DNA of 36,904 bases, from assembly GCA_963612735.1 (NCBI GenBank), contig CAVDWX010000094.1:1-36904 (forward strand), given 5' to 3'. This DNA is from CAVDWX01 sp963612735 (GTDB lineage Bacteria > Bacillota_I > Bacilli_A > RFN20 > CAG-826). Under the pieces are notes generated by a model. That model was not told where the DNA came from. It saw nothing but the letters and a program-made list of their open reading frames with translations, and ran no database searches. Positions 1 through 7,171 of the stretch are shown piece after piece. The first letter of the stretch is position 1, and the number at the start of each line of letters is the position of its first letter. A program made the position numbers and the translations under genes.

Positions 1-48
1 ATATTATATAGAGCCCCTATCAAAAAACCCATAAAGAGAATACTAACG

Positions 49-82
49 TTAATATTTTAATTACGAAGTAATTAAATATTCG
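49..82. repeat. AT-rich perfect-type hairpin
   Basis: Two arms, AATATTTTAATTAC and GTAATTAAATATT, flank a GAA loop and differ by one extra T. A second short hairpin, CCTGC/GCAGG, follows at about 87-107. There is no gene here. It could be a transcription end signal or part of a replication or terminal structure; its role is unknown. Confidence 0.6.
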
Positions 83-115
83 TCAACCTGCGAACGAAGT
101 GAGCAGGTATAGGGG

Positions 116-456
116 GGGTTAAGGGGAGGAAAGCCCCTTATTCTTTCTTTGTATATATATTTATATATATATTTCTTTCTTATTAGGGAATAGAGAGAAT
201 AATATATAATAATACTAGAATATAATAAATTAGTAATAAAAGAATACATAGTATATTCTTTACAAGTATTATTCTGTAATAATAGTAAAGAAAATACATA
301 GTAATATAAAGCCCAGTATAAAGAATACGTAGAGTATAATAAACGCGTATAGGCACGCGAAGTTTTTTAGAAGATTCTTCCGTAAATTTTTTCGTAGAAA
401 GATCCAACTATAATTTTGGTACTATCTATAAGGGGACTTTCCCTCCCCTTAAACCC
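116..456. repeat. Long inverted repeat flanking an AT-rich 290-bp segment
   Basis: The arm at 116-141 (GGGTTAAGGGGAGGAAAG, then CCCCTTAT) is closely matched in reverse complement at 428-456, about 26-29 bp with a few single-base differences. The sequence between is very AT-rich, rich in TATA and ATAATA words, and holds no convincing gene. The layout fits a large stem-loop, a small non-autonomous element or an origin/terminus structure. The sequence does not say which. Confidence 0.6.
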
Positions 457-504
457 TTCCCTCTTTTGCGCAGAATTTTTTATTACGAAAGGAGATAAGG
501 CAAC

Positions 505-564
505 ATGATTTTGTTTAGAAGTGTTACTAAAGGTAGTGCAATAGGAAGAGCAATATATTTTTAA
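505..564 (+). CDS. Candidate 19-residue peptide, plus strand
   Basis: A 19-codon reading frame starts with ATG and is preceded by a good ribosome binding site (AAAGGAGATAAGG, about 9 nt upstream). It ends in TAA followed by an A-run. It would be the only plus-strand gene in the window. The peptide has basic and hydrophobic residues (MILFRSVTKGSAIGRAIYF) and no recognisable family. It lies just outside the long inverted repeat. Such a short frame could arise by chance, and the ribosome binding site is the only positive evidence. Confidence 0.3.
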   Translation: MILFRSVTKGSAIGRAIYF

Positions 565-689
565 AAAAAACTAGTTATGTTATTCAAGGTAATTGTTTAC
601 GCTAGGATAGCTAAAAAGTGGAGCAAAGGGCTTCGTGCTTCTGGTATAAATTAAGGCAAGATAAAACCCCCTCGCGCGTGTTATATAGC

Positions 690-1410
690 GAAGTGGGAGA
701 CAGTGGGAGAAATTCCCATAAGAAAATGGGCATTGTGGGAGATGGCCCCAGATAGGTATGTGTTTTAGAAGGAAAAGTGGGAGATGAACCCAAAACAGGA
801 GAGATGAAAGAGGCAAAGGGTGAAGAAAGAAGGGTAAAAGATGATAAAAGAGCAAAGTCAAAAGGAGTAAATGAGGAGACAAGAGGAAAAATAAAAAAGG
901 GGAAAAAATATGGGGCAAGGGGCTGGAGGAAGGAGATGGAGAGGTGGATGGAGAAGTGGATGGAGATAGAGACAGGTCTTTCGGAGGGTATGTCCCGTTT
1001 TCCCTTCCCCTACTTTCTACCTTCTATGCCTTGCACTTTTTCTTTGTGCCCCCAGCACAACCCTTCTTGTCTCTTGCTCTTTATTTTCTCCTATTGAATC
1101 TTTTCTCCAAGACTACTCCAACAATTATCTACCCTTCCTCTTGCCTTCTTACCCCTTATATGTCCCCCTTACTATCCCCCTCGCTTCTCTTGCCTCTCCA
1201 TAGAGCACCCAGATCCTGTCTCCCACTTTGTCCCCCACTTTGGCCCTCTAATCCATGCCTTAGTGGGACGTTCTCCCACTTTCCCCTTTTTTACGCTCCC
1301 AACTGCCCCTGCACTCTTTATACTGTAAGCGCAACTCCTATTGGCTACTTCTCTTCACCCGGATCTTTTTCATTAGGAATGCCCAGTTCTTTCCTTATCC
1401 TCTCCTCCTG
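690..1410. other. Purine/pyrimidine strand-switch region with GTGGGAGA repeats
   Basis: The plus strand is strongly purine-rich from about 775 to 985 and strongly pyrimidine-rich from about 995 to 1410. GTGGGAGA occurs at 693, 703, 735 and 777 in the left half. Its reverse complement TCTCCCAC occurs at 1219 and 1272, with a near copy at 1231. The frames that stay open here are products of the skewed composition and show no ribosome binding site, so no gene is called. The symmetrical arrangement resembles iteron-bearing origin or terminus regions, but no replication protein gene is adjacent. Confidence 0.45.
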
Positions 1411-2340
1411 AATGTTGCCACACTAACTGGTCACCTAATAAACTATAACAGGTCATAATGACTTATATTGAATCATAATGAATTACATTCGGACCCCCAT
1501 GATCTTCTTTCTGCCCCCATTGTATTTCCTCCTGGCATGTTTTAGCTATTGTCCCCCGCTCTCTGTCCGCTTCTCCCTCATTCTTCCTCCTGTGTTTCCT
1601 GCTTCCCCGCCGCCATTAAACTCCTCTCTTGAATAACACTCCTTGTGCGCGGAGCACAATCCTCTTCGGGAAAAAGAAACCCCACTCCATACTGGAATAA
1701 AAACCTCCGCGGGAAGAAAATGAAGACAGAAGGAATTAAAAAGGCAGGACGGGGCAGGGAGGAGGCGTGGTGAAGGCGAGCAGTTATTCATATCCTGTCA
1801 TGATTGAACATGCCTAGATGTGTATAGCCATACTCTTAGAGGAGCTTTAGGATTAAAAGAAATAATTTCTCAAGGAAAAAAAGGAGGGGAAGAGGGTAGA
1901 CAAAAACAAAAGCAATAGAAAGCAAAAATAATAAAAAATAAAAAAACCGTGACCCGGTAAATTCATCTTTGGAGAAAAGCGTTACATCGTCCCAAAAAGA
2001 AAAATCCCCCCCCCTAATGAAAAATAAAAAAAATGGGGCGCCTTAAGTGAAAATAAAAATTTTTAGCCCTACTAGTTCTAGAAGAATAAAAATCTTCCCC
2101 CATGAATTTAAAAAATAAAAATAATTCCTGTTATTTTTTTATTTTTTTTGTTTTTTTGTTTGAAGGGTGGGTGGGTGGAAAAAAGGGGCCCCCAGAGTTA
2201 GAATAAAAAGGGCCCCGTGGCAAGATAATGAATACCCAAGACGGGTAACGGGAAAGATCCCTGGGCCGTTTTGCAAAATAAAGCCCGTAGAGACACGTTT
2301 TTAAAAAAAAGGAGGAATTACACCTCCCAAGGTAAAATTT
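1411..2340. other. Non-coding stretch with A/T and G/C homopolymer runs
   Basis: No gene is supported. The stretch contains a short hairpin at about 1643-1660 (TTGTGC/GCACAA), repeated AAAATAAAAA words between 1920 and 2220, runs of C (about 2007-2015) and G, and a T-rich stretch at about 2130-2160. A 36-codon open stretch at 1811-1918 on the plus strand has no start codon. I see nothing with a nameable function. Confidence 0.4.
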
Positions 2341-2350
2341 CGCTGTATGA

Positions 2351-2447
2351 GGCTAAAAACCCCATTTATAGGCATTCTGTGTTATTTGCGTGGGCGAGCT
2401 GGCTCCAGTTAGACGGCGTAGAAAGCCCATAGAGGGGGTTTTTAGGC
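2351..2447. repeat. Inverted repeat enclosing about 70 bp, possible RNA hairpin
   Basis: CTAAAAACCCC at 2353-2363 is the exact reverse complement of GGGGTTTTTAG at 2435-2445. The enclosed sequence is more GC-balanced than its surroundings. It lies downstream of the 2579-3097 gene in its direction of transcription, so it may be the structured 3' end of that operon. It lacks a clear T-run. Confidence 0.45.
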
Positions 2448-2578
2448 GTTTTGAGCGCTTTCTTTGATTTTGACGGTAAACTAAAAGGGACTTTTGTGAG
2501 AAGTCCCGGAAAACGGCTTTAAATGCGTTTTATGAGAGTGTGTGATTTGATGAGAAGACTTCGTGACGTCCTTTTCTT

Positions 2579-3097
2579 CTAGTCGTTCTTAATGGTCTCC
2601 ATAAATCTTTCGTGAAGGCGCTCACTCACTTCTTGTTTTTCTTTAAGCACCTGTGCTCTTTTCTTAGCGTCCTCAGCAGCTTTTTCAGCTTCTTTTTTCC
2701 CTAAGTCTTTTAAATAATTACGTCTTGCGTTCCTTGCCTCTTCATAAGCATTTGTCACGCTCCCTCGTATAAACATAAATTGACGCATTGAGCACTCCTC
2801 CTCCCATGTGTCATAAACATCTAATAATTCTGCTTCACTAAAGACATTTGGTCTGATTACAATTCTAGTCTCTGCAATTCTTTTGGCTCTTTCGTTATAC
2901 CATAAAATCATTAGGTAATCATAACCTGCTTTTGATTTGTTTCTTGCGAATGTAACAAAGTCATCTTTAGAGAGCGGTGGAATTTCAATTCTGGCGGAAT
3001 TTATGATACTTTTTACTTGTTTTTCATTTTCATTTTTGTTTTCATTTTCTTTCATTTTTACGTTTCCTAGTGTGTTTAATTCTTGTGCTTTAAGCAT
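2579..3097 (-). CDS. Hypothetical protein with charged coiled-coil C-terminus
   Basis: The protein has 172 residues. The start at 3097 is chosen because AGGAGGAG lies just upstream; a longer in-frame extension to 3232 has no such site. After the start comes a low-complexity stretch rich in K, E and N (about residues 14-30). A compact middle section follows with aromatic and acidic patches. The last 50 residues are rich in E, K, A and R and predicted to be helical or coiled-coil. No signal peptide or membrane segment is visible. It is the last gene before the long non-coding left end. Its function is unknown. Confidence 0.75.
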   Translation of the reverse strand: MLKAQELNTLGNVKMKENENKNENEKQVKSIINSARIEIPPLSKDDFVTFARNKSKAGYDYLMILWYNERAKRIAETRIVIRPNVFSEAELLDVYDTWEEECSMRQFMFIRGSVTNAYEEARNARRNYLKDLGKKEAEKAAEDAKKRAQVLKEKQEVSERLHERFMETIKND

Positions 3098-3189
3098 AAT
3101 TTTTCTTTCTCCTCCTGCGTATGCTTGTAGTTGGCGCCACGTGCATGTTTTATGTAAATTCTGCATATTTTTTATGCAATTTTTGCGCT

Positions 3190-3229
3190 GGCTTATTGGT
3201 GTATTATTAATAATAATTCCTAATAAGCC
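3190..3229. promoter_or_regulatory. Inverted repeat in the leader of the 2579-3097 gene
   Basis: GGCTTATT at 3190-3197 pairs with AATAAGCC at 3222-3229 around an AT-rich loop. It lies between the stop of the upstream gene (3302) and the ribosome binding site at about 3111. It could be an RNA hairpin in the leader or an operator. No convincing promoter of the repeated family is present here. Confidence 0.3.
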
Positions 3230-3301
3230 CACTCTGTTTTATTCATTATTTTTGTTTTCAATTGACAGTTTTCGTATACAATTTTTGTCATTTTATAACA
3301 A

Positions 3302-3844
3302 TTACCACCATGCTTTGTATAAAACTTTATATGGTTCTACTCCAGCTGGACAGGTGTCTTTTTGTAAAATTTTCCTAATCTTTTTGAAAAGCTCAAGAGC
3401 GTCTGCGCAGTCGGTGTAGTAGTATTCATCATACTCGGCTGAACCAAAGAAAAATCCTTCTGTGGTTGGGAATAATTCCCTAGAGCTAGCTTCATCGTGA
3501 GCCTCAAGCACTTTTTCGAGGGTGCAGATTAAATCGTCGATGGTGTCTTCATCGAGTTCAATCTCCTTGCAATTTTCAACTCCATTTTCTGAATGTCTAT
3601 CGATCCATTTGTGTAAAGCATTAAATTTTCTAAAATAGCCAACAGGATATGTGCAGGTTTCTTTAATTAATTTACTTGCATCTCTACCTGCATTTAATTC
3701 ACCAAATTCTTTAAGTTCCTCAGGCATTGAAGCGTATTTATAGTCTCCATAATGTTCTAAATAACTTTTTTCTTTGATTTCCCCCTTTGTTAAATAAGTT
3801 TTATAAAATTCCTTTCTTAATTCAATATACATATCTAATCCCAT
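3302..3844 (-). CDS. Conserved phage hypothetical protein (MGLDMY family)
   Basis: The protein has 180 residues and AGGAGG lies 7 nt before the ATG. The N-terminus MGLDMYIEL, the YFRKFNALHKW motif in the middle, and the C-terminal GFFFGSAEYDEYYYTD stretch match a protein that recurs in phages and prophages of Gram-positive bacteria. It has no established function that I know of. No catalytic motif is evident; the conserved aromatic and acidic residues suggest a soluble binding protein. It sits in a block of small accessory genes. I am confident that it is a real gene and unsure of its role. Confidence 0.8.
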   Translation of the reverse strand: MGLDMYIELRKEFYKTYLTKGEIKEKSYLEHYGDYKYASMPEELKEFGELNAGRDASKLIKETCTYPVGYFRKFNALHKWIDRHSENGVENCKEIELDEDTIDDLICTLEKVLEAHDEASSRELFPTTEGFFFGSAEYDEYYYTDCADALELFKKIRKILQKDTCPAGVEPYKVLYKAWW

Positions 3845-3889
3845 AATTTACCTCCTATATGTATTGTATTTAATTTTATTCATTTTGAT

Positions 3890-4147
3890 TTAATATTTAT
3901 AGACTTCGCCTTCGCAAAACTTGTATTTTGTGTCCACTTTTAAATCTCCGACGCTACTTGTGCAATAGACCGCTTCAAGAGTTGATGTTCTCCTGTAGCA
4001 TCCGTCACCGTCGTCGTCTTCATATACAGAATAGAATTTGACATTGTATTCATATCCCATATTGTTTCTTTCGATTATAAAATAATCAAATGAATTTCCA
4101 AAAGTTTTATAAATTTCTCTAAGTCTGTTTAAATCTAATTTTAACAT
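3890..4147 (-). CDS. Hypothetical small acidic protein
   Basis: The protein has 85 residues with a ribosome binding site (GAAGGAG) about 11 nt upstream. The middle contains an acidic run (EDDDGDG), and several tyrosines follow, ending in EVYKY. There is no membrane segment or known motif. It lies between a terminator-like hairpin (4209-4248) and the MGLDMY gene, so it probably starts a small transcript of its own, although no promoter of the window's repeated type is visible upstream. Its function is unknown. Confidence 0.7.
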   Translation of the reverse strand: MLKLDLNRLREIYKTFGNSFDYFIIERNNMGYEYNVKFYSVYEDDDGDGCYRRTSTLEAVYCTSSVGDLKVDTKYKFCEGEVYKY

Positions 4148-4208
4148 TAGTATATTTCTCCTTCTTTTTAATTTTATTATTTTTATTTTTTTCCTTTTTT
4201 CATTTTTA

Positions 4209-4248
4209 TAAAAGCAGGGAAGTGAATAGCCACCCCCCCTGCTTCTCT
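4209..4248 (-). terminator. Intrinsic terminator after the membrane-protein pair
   Basis: On the minus strand AAGCAGGG pairs with CCCTGCTT across a 17-nt loop and is followed by TTTTAT. It begins within 10 nt of the stop codon of the 78-residue membrane protein, so it ends the short transcript that begins at the promoter at 4783-4811. Confidence 0.7.
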
Positions 4249-4252
4249 TTTA

Positions 4253-4489
4253 TCAAATAAAAGTAAGTATAGTACTTATTACTGCCAGTGTTGCTCCAAA
4301 CAGTTCAATAGCAGATATAATCAACTTTCTTTTATTTACTTTCTGTTCTTCTTCTGTAATATAAGTTCTTCCTTGCCTAATCACAGAAATGCCCCTTATA
4401 ACACTTGCGAGGGATGACACAAAGAGCACGAGTATATAACCAAATATGATAACCAATACTGCTATAACGAAGATGCTAAGTACTACCAT
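4253..4489 (-). CDS. Small membrane protein, two predicted membrane segments
   Basis: The protein has 78 residues. The first hydrophobic segment is at about residues 2-27 (VVLSIFVIAVLVIIFGYILV). A basic loop with IRQGRTYITEEEQKVNKRK follows, and the second hydrophobic segment is at about 56-78. The start codon overlaps the stop of the upstream 50-residue gene (TAATG), so the two are translationally coupled. Size and topology are compatible with a holin-like protein, but no endolysin is nearby and this is only a guess. It sits between a promoter and a terminator, so the pair forms its own transcription unit. Confidence 0.7.
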   Translation of the reverse strand: MVVLSIFVIAVLVIIFGYILVLFVSSLASVIRGISVIRQGRTYITEEEQKVNKRKLIISAIELFGATLAVISTILTFI

Positions 4490-4641
4490 TAATGCTTACC
4501 TCCACGTTTGTCATTGTCTTTATCATCGTTGGTTTCTCTTTCCCACCAATCGATGACTTTCCCTGTCGCCCTGCCAACTGCTGGACAGATAACGAATATA
4601 ACTATCCCAAAAATGATAACTATAAAAATGATGAAACCCAT
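4489..4641 (-). CDS. Small single-span membrane protein
   Basis: A 50-residue frame too short for most gene callers. Residues 2-19 are strongly hydrophobic (GFIIFIVIIFGIVIFVIC), followed by a short linker and a charged tail rich in D, K and N ending in RGGKH. AGGAGG lies about 10 nt before the ATG. Its stop codon overlaps the start of the next membrane gene, which supports it being real. The likely topology is a membrane anchor with a charged soluble tail. Function is unknown; together with its neighbour it may form a two-component membrane element. Confidence 0.65.
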   Translation of the reverse strand: MGFIIFIVIIFGIVIFVICPAVGRATGKVIDWWERETNDDKDNDKRGGKH

Positions 4642-4782
4642 CTATGTTTTTACCTCCTGTCTATTTTTGGCGTCTCCCTTCTGCCGGTGATTTTTGTTTT
4701 GCCTTCATGTTCACTCATGAAGGCATCTGGCATCACCTGCACTTACCGCCCGAGCGCGCTTCCGCCAGTATTCTATAGTATT
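4642..4782 (-). promoter_or_regulatory. Structured leader with a possible 27-codon leader peptide
   Basis: Between the promoter at 4783-4811 and the 50-residue membrane gene lies a leader of about 130 nt. It contains a perfect hairpin, GCCTTCATG/CATGAAGGC, inside a longer GGTGAT/ATCACC stem, with GGCG/CGCC as a possible outer helix. A 27-codon frame (4650-4733, MPDAFMSEHEGK at its start) spans this hairpin, and its last codons overlap the AGGAGG that serves the next gene. This could be a leader peptide controlling downstream translation, or simply a folded leader. Confidence 0.4.
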
Positions 4783-4811
4783 ATTATACTATATTTGAAC
4801 GGATTTTTTAA
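4783..4811 (-). promoter_or_regulatory. Promoter of the repeated TATAAT family
   Basis: On the minus strand the -35 box is TTAAAA, the spacer is exactly 17 bp and the -10 box is TATAAT, preceded by TAG and followed by AATACTATAG. It drives the leader and the two small membrane genes downstream. The -10 box sits inside the imperfect palindrome TAGTATAATAATACTA. Confidence 0.75.
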
Positions 4812-4858
4812 GTGAAACCGTTCAATGCGATCGAATTTCTGATTCTTATTCTTAGCAT
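4808..4858 (-). CDS. Candidate 16-residue peptide
   Basis: A 16-codon frame (MLRIRIRNSIALNGFT) with GGAGGG about 7 nt upstream. It directly follows the 59-residue gene, and its stop codon lies in the -35 box of the next promoter. The basic N-terminal residues are the only feature. The ribosome binding site supports translation, but the frame is short enough to be a remnant of a longer gene or chance. Confidence 0.3.
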   Translation of the reverse strand: MLRIRIRNSIALNGFT

Positions 4859-4879
4859 GTTATTCCCTCCTGTTTATTT

Positions 4880-5059
4880 TCAATCTCCTGAGCCAGTTTT
4901 ATAAACTGCATTTACAGCAGTTACTGTGCAGGTGAAGCCTTTCACATTCTGGTCGCTCGCATTAATTGCAAATCCCATGCAGTATGCTTCCCAGGTTTTG
5001 GCTGGAAGGTCTTCTTTATAAATGGTGATTGTCTGTGAGTTTTCTTTGTCTGGTTGCAT
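4880..5059 (-). CDS. Hypothetical 59-residue protein
   Basis: This 59-residue frame has GGAGGAG about 6 nt before the ATG and ends in TGA. It starts 14 nt after the Api92-like gene ends, so it is probably co-transcribed with it. The sequence reads like a small folded domain: a beta-like TITIYK segment, a helix around PAKTWEAYCMGFAINA, then FTCTVTAVNAVY. No membrane segment or known motif is seen. Its function is unknown. Confidence 0.65.
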   Translation of the reverse strand: MQPDKENSQTITIYKEDLPAKTWEAYCMGFAINASDQNVKGFTCTVTAVNAVYKTGSGD

Positions 5060-5073
5060 GTCTACTCCTCCTT

Positions 5074-5715
5074 CTAATAATTTAAGAATTCTGAAACATA
5101 GAGATAAGTATCTTCATCATCTGCATCATCTCTAACACTGTTAAGCCATGTAGTCCAGTCGAATCCTGTAACGTCTGACATGCTTCCAGCCATTTTTGTA
5201 ATTACATCTGCTGGGACGCCTGAGATTCTGGATAAAACTTTCGCTACTTCGTCCCATGTCTCATAATATTCCCATAAATCTTCGTTCGCAGAACTAAAGT
5301 CTACTAAGAAACGTTCTGGGATGTATTTGCCTTCTGTGTCTGTGTTGATGTAAATCCCGCATCCACCTTCTTCAGCTTTGTATACCATTTCTAATCCTGG
5401 ATATTTTTCATAGAGCATGTCTTCCATTTCTTCGTTATTTGGTGTCCAAGCAGTGTAATCCCAGATAATAACTCTATCTTCTTTTAAAACAATGTCGTCG
5501 ACACCTCCACGGTAGTTATACTGTCTTTTTTGTAATTCTTCTTCTGTATATCCTGCTCCTAAGAATAAATTACCAACCCATTTTTCGTCCCATGAGTTAT
5601 CAACTTTCTCGAAGTTTGGATTTTCTGAAGTAGCGATAGTCATGTCCTTATAAAATTTTAATAACTGTTCTTTATCTCCATAGATAACAAATTCATTTTC
5701 GCACCAATTTGGCAT
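5074..5715 (-). CDS. Api92/YubB-like phage protein (DUF1281-type)
   Basis: The protein has 213 residues and begins MPNWCENEFVIYGDKEQLLKF, the hallmark N-terminus of the Api92 / DUF1281 ferredoxin-like-fold family found in many phages and plasmids. The middle contains DYTAWTPNNEEMEDML, typical of the family's substrate-free but conserved core. The biochemical role of the family is not established. AAAGGAGA precedes the ATG. It is followed by the 59-residue gene and preceded by a GC-rich terminator, so it heads its own transcript. Family assignment is by motif recognition. Confidence 0.8.
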   Translation of the reverse strand: MPNWCENEFVIYGDKEQLLKFYKDMTIATSENPNFEKVDNSWDEKWVGNLFLGAGYTEEELQKRQYNYRGGVDDIVLKEDRVIIWDYTAWTPNNEEMEDMLYEKYPGLEMVYKAEEGGCGIYINTDTEGKYIPERFLVDFSSANEDLWEYYETWDEVAKVLSRISGVPADVITKMAGSMSDVTGFDWTTWLNSVRDDADDEDTYLYVSEFLNY

Positions 5716-5780
5716 ATTTTCTTTCTCCTTTTATTTATTAATTTATTAATTTATTAATTTATTTTTTTTGTTTTTGTGTA

Positions 5781-5800
5781 AAGGGCGCGTGAGCGCCCGG
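5781..5800 (-). terminator. GC-rich intrinsic terminator hairpin
   Basis: On the minus strand GGGCGC-TCAC-GCGCCC forms a tight hairpin followed by TTTA. It begins about 15 nt after the stop codon of the GP88-like gene. Two close relatives with the same GC stem lie at 8962-8980 and 11256-11278. The short T-run makes it a modest terminator; it may also protect 3' ends. Confidence 0.6.
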
Positions 5801-5813
5801 CGTCTCCACTCAA

Positions 5814-6716
5814 CTAATGAGCGTATACTGCGATTGTTTTTGCTTTACCCTTCCTTTTACTATAGCAGAGTTTGCAATGGTCGCAGGTGATGTCTTTACC
5901 GTTCGCATCTTTTGCATGTTTTCCCTTCGCATTGACAGCAGGGCAGTGGGGGATTTTCAAAAGACGTTCAATCTCTGCTTCACTCAATCCGCCAGCGTTT
6001 TTCTTCTTGCTGTCGTCATATTCAAAGACGTTGAATTTATCTGGATATTTCTTCAAGAAATCATCTGCGCAGCCATGCCATTGTGAGACATTAATAACAA
6101 AGTTGTCTGCGCTGTTACCTTCTACCCCAATAAAACTGTCTAGAGCATCATAATTTTTGGTGTAGAGACCGAATTGAATTTCTGGATGTTTCTTGGCAAT
6201 CTCATTCCAGCCGATTAATTCTTCGACAGTTTCGATTTCTCCTGAGACGTTAATCCTAAAAGTTTTAACTACTGCAGGTTTGATGCCACCGCTTGTTTTG
6301 TAGCGTTTATTCTTTTCTGTTAAATAGTCGTCAATCATTTCAAATACTGTCCCTGCTCTTAAAAGAAGCGTGTTTTCTCCCCATGCACGGATTGTAACGT
6401 TATTGTGGAGTTTTGCATCGCGCCATGCATAGCAGGCGCCGTCTTTAGCGCAGTTGTTACAGTATTTACTACATGTACCAGGGATATTTGTTAACAAGAT
6501 GCTATGTTTTAAGATAAGCATGTGGTCTGCATTGCCAGGGAGAGTACTAAAACTGTAAACTCCCTTCCCCATTTTACTGTTTCCTTTTGAGATGTGAAGG
6601 ACCGCTTCACTTTCTGTAATTACATATTTTGGTGTTGTTAAATTTGCATTTTCATTGACACCAGCAATGACAGTGTTTGTTTTAGATGTTTTAATAGTTT
6701 TGTTTGTTTTTTGCAT
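5814..6716 (-). CDS. GP88-like phage protein with cysteine clusters
   Basis: The protein has 300 residues. A first cysteine cluster, CSKYCNNCAKDGACYAWRD (about residues 82-100), is followed by FRINVSGEIETVEELIGW in the middle and a C-terminal CDHCKLCYSKRKGK cluster. This order matches the GP88 family known from mycobacteriophages and other phages, whose function is not established. The cysteines look able to bind an iron-sulfur cluster or zinc. There is no signal peptide. The ribosome binding site AAAAGGAG lies about 15 nt upstream, which is long. It is flanked by terminators on both sides and appears to be a single-gene transcript. Confidence 0.75.
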   Translation of the reverse strand: MQKTNKTIKTSKTNTVIAGVNENANLTTPKYVITESEAVLHISKGNSKMGKGVYSFSTLPGNADHMLILKHSILLTNIPGTCSKYCNNCAKDGACYAWRDAKLHNNVTIRAWGENTLLLRAGTVFEMIDDYLTEKNKRYKTSGGIKPAVVKTFRINVSGEIETVEELIGWNEIAKKHPEIQFGLYTKNYDALDSFIGVEGNSADNFVINVSQWHGCADDFLKKYPDKFNVFEYDDSKKKNAGGLSEAEIERLLKIPHCPAVNAKGKHAKDANGKDITCDHCKLCYSKRKGKAKTIAVYAH

Positions 6717-6794
6717 AAAAATTGTTATTTACTCCTTTTATTAATTTTTATATTTTTTTGATTTTTTTCGTCTTTTTCTTGACTTTCTCGGTAT

Positions 6795-6830
6795 TTTAAA
6801 GGGAGGATTTTGGTTTTTTCTCCCTTTATC
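6795..6830 (-). terminator. Intrinsic terminator after the 83-residue gene
   Basis: On the minus strand AAAGGGAG pairs with CTCCCTTT across a 14-nt loop, with TAAAAT after it. It starts 10 nt past the stop codon at 6837. Confidence 0.6.
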
Positions 6831-6836
6831 CGGCAT

Positions 6837-7088
6837 TTATTCAACTTTATTTATTTTATTTTTTTCCTCCTCTTTTCTGTAAGTAAAATTGTTGATTGAC
6901 TCTTCATATGTTTCATTCTTCTCAAAATTTTCAACGAGTTCGTCATAATCAGGTAAATCGTCTCCATATTCCTCAGCGACGGTATAGTTGTAATCTAAAC
7001 TGTCGTAGAATTCTTCTTCAGACATTTCTGTTTCCCTTTCTTCTTCATATAATCCGCATGATTCATCAATAATATAGTATTTACTCAT
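6837..7088 (-). CDS. Hypothetical acidic protein
   Basis: The protein has 83 residues and is highly acidic; the first 60 residues contain many D and E, and the C-terminus (RKEEEKNKINKVE) is charged. AAGGAGGA lies about 9 nt before the ATG. No motif or membrane segment is present. It is bounded by terminators at 6795-6830 and 7135-7168. Small acidic phage proteins often act as DNA mimics or inhibitors of host factors, but nothing in the sequence proves that here. Confidence 0.7.
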   Translation of the reverse strand: MSKYYIIDESCGLYEEERETEMSEEEFYDSLDYNYTVAEEYGDDLPDYDELVENFEKNETYEESINNFTYRKEEEKNKINKVE

Positions 7089-7134
7089 TGTTTTTAATCC
7101 TCCTTACAATTTTTTAATACTGTTTATTTTATAT

Positions 7135-7168
7135 TAAAAAAGAGCGACTGTTTAATCGCTCTCTTTTT
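7135..7168 (-). terminator. Strong intrinsic terminator
   Basis: On the minus strand AGAGCGA pairs with TCGCTCT across an 8-nt loop, followed by TTTTTTAAT. It lies 4 nt after the 247-residue gene, which has its own promoter at 7958-7986, so that gene is a single-gene transcription unit. Confidence 0.85.
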
Positions 7169-7171
7169 AAA

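Noticed and set aside
777..1411. Two plus-strand frames of 106 and 155 codons
   Set aside because: They are open because of extreme purine or pyrimidine bias; they have no ribosome binding site and low-complexity products.
1811..1918. C-terminal remnant of a tyrosine recombinase (DVYSHTLRGALG, plus strand)
   Set aside because: The Y-S-H look is suggestive, but the open stretch is only 36 codons, has no start codon, and no catalytic R or HxxR part precedes it.
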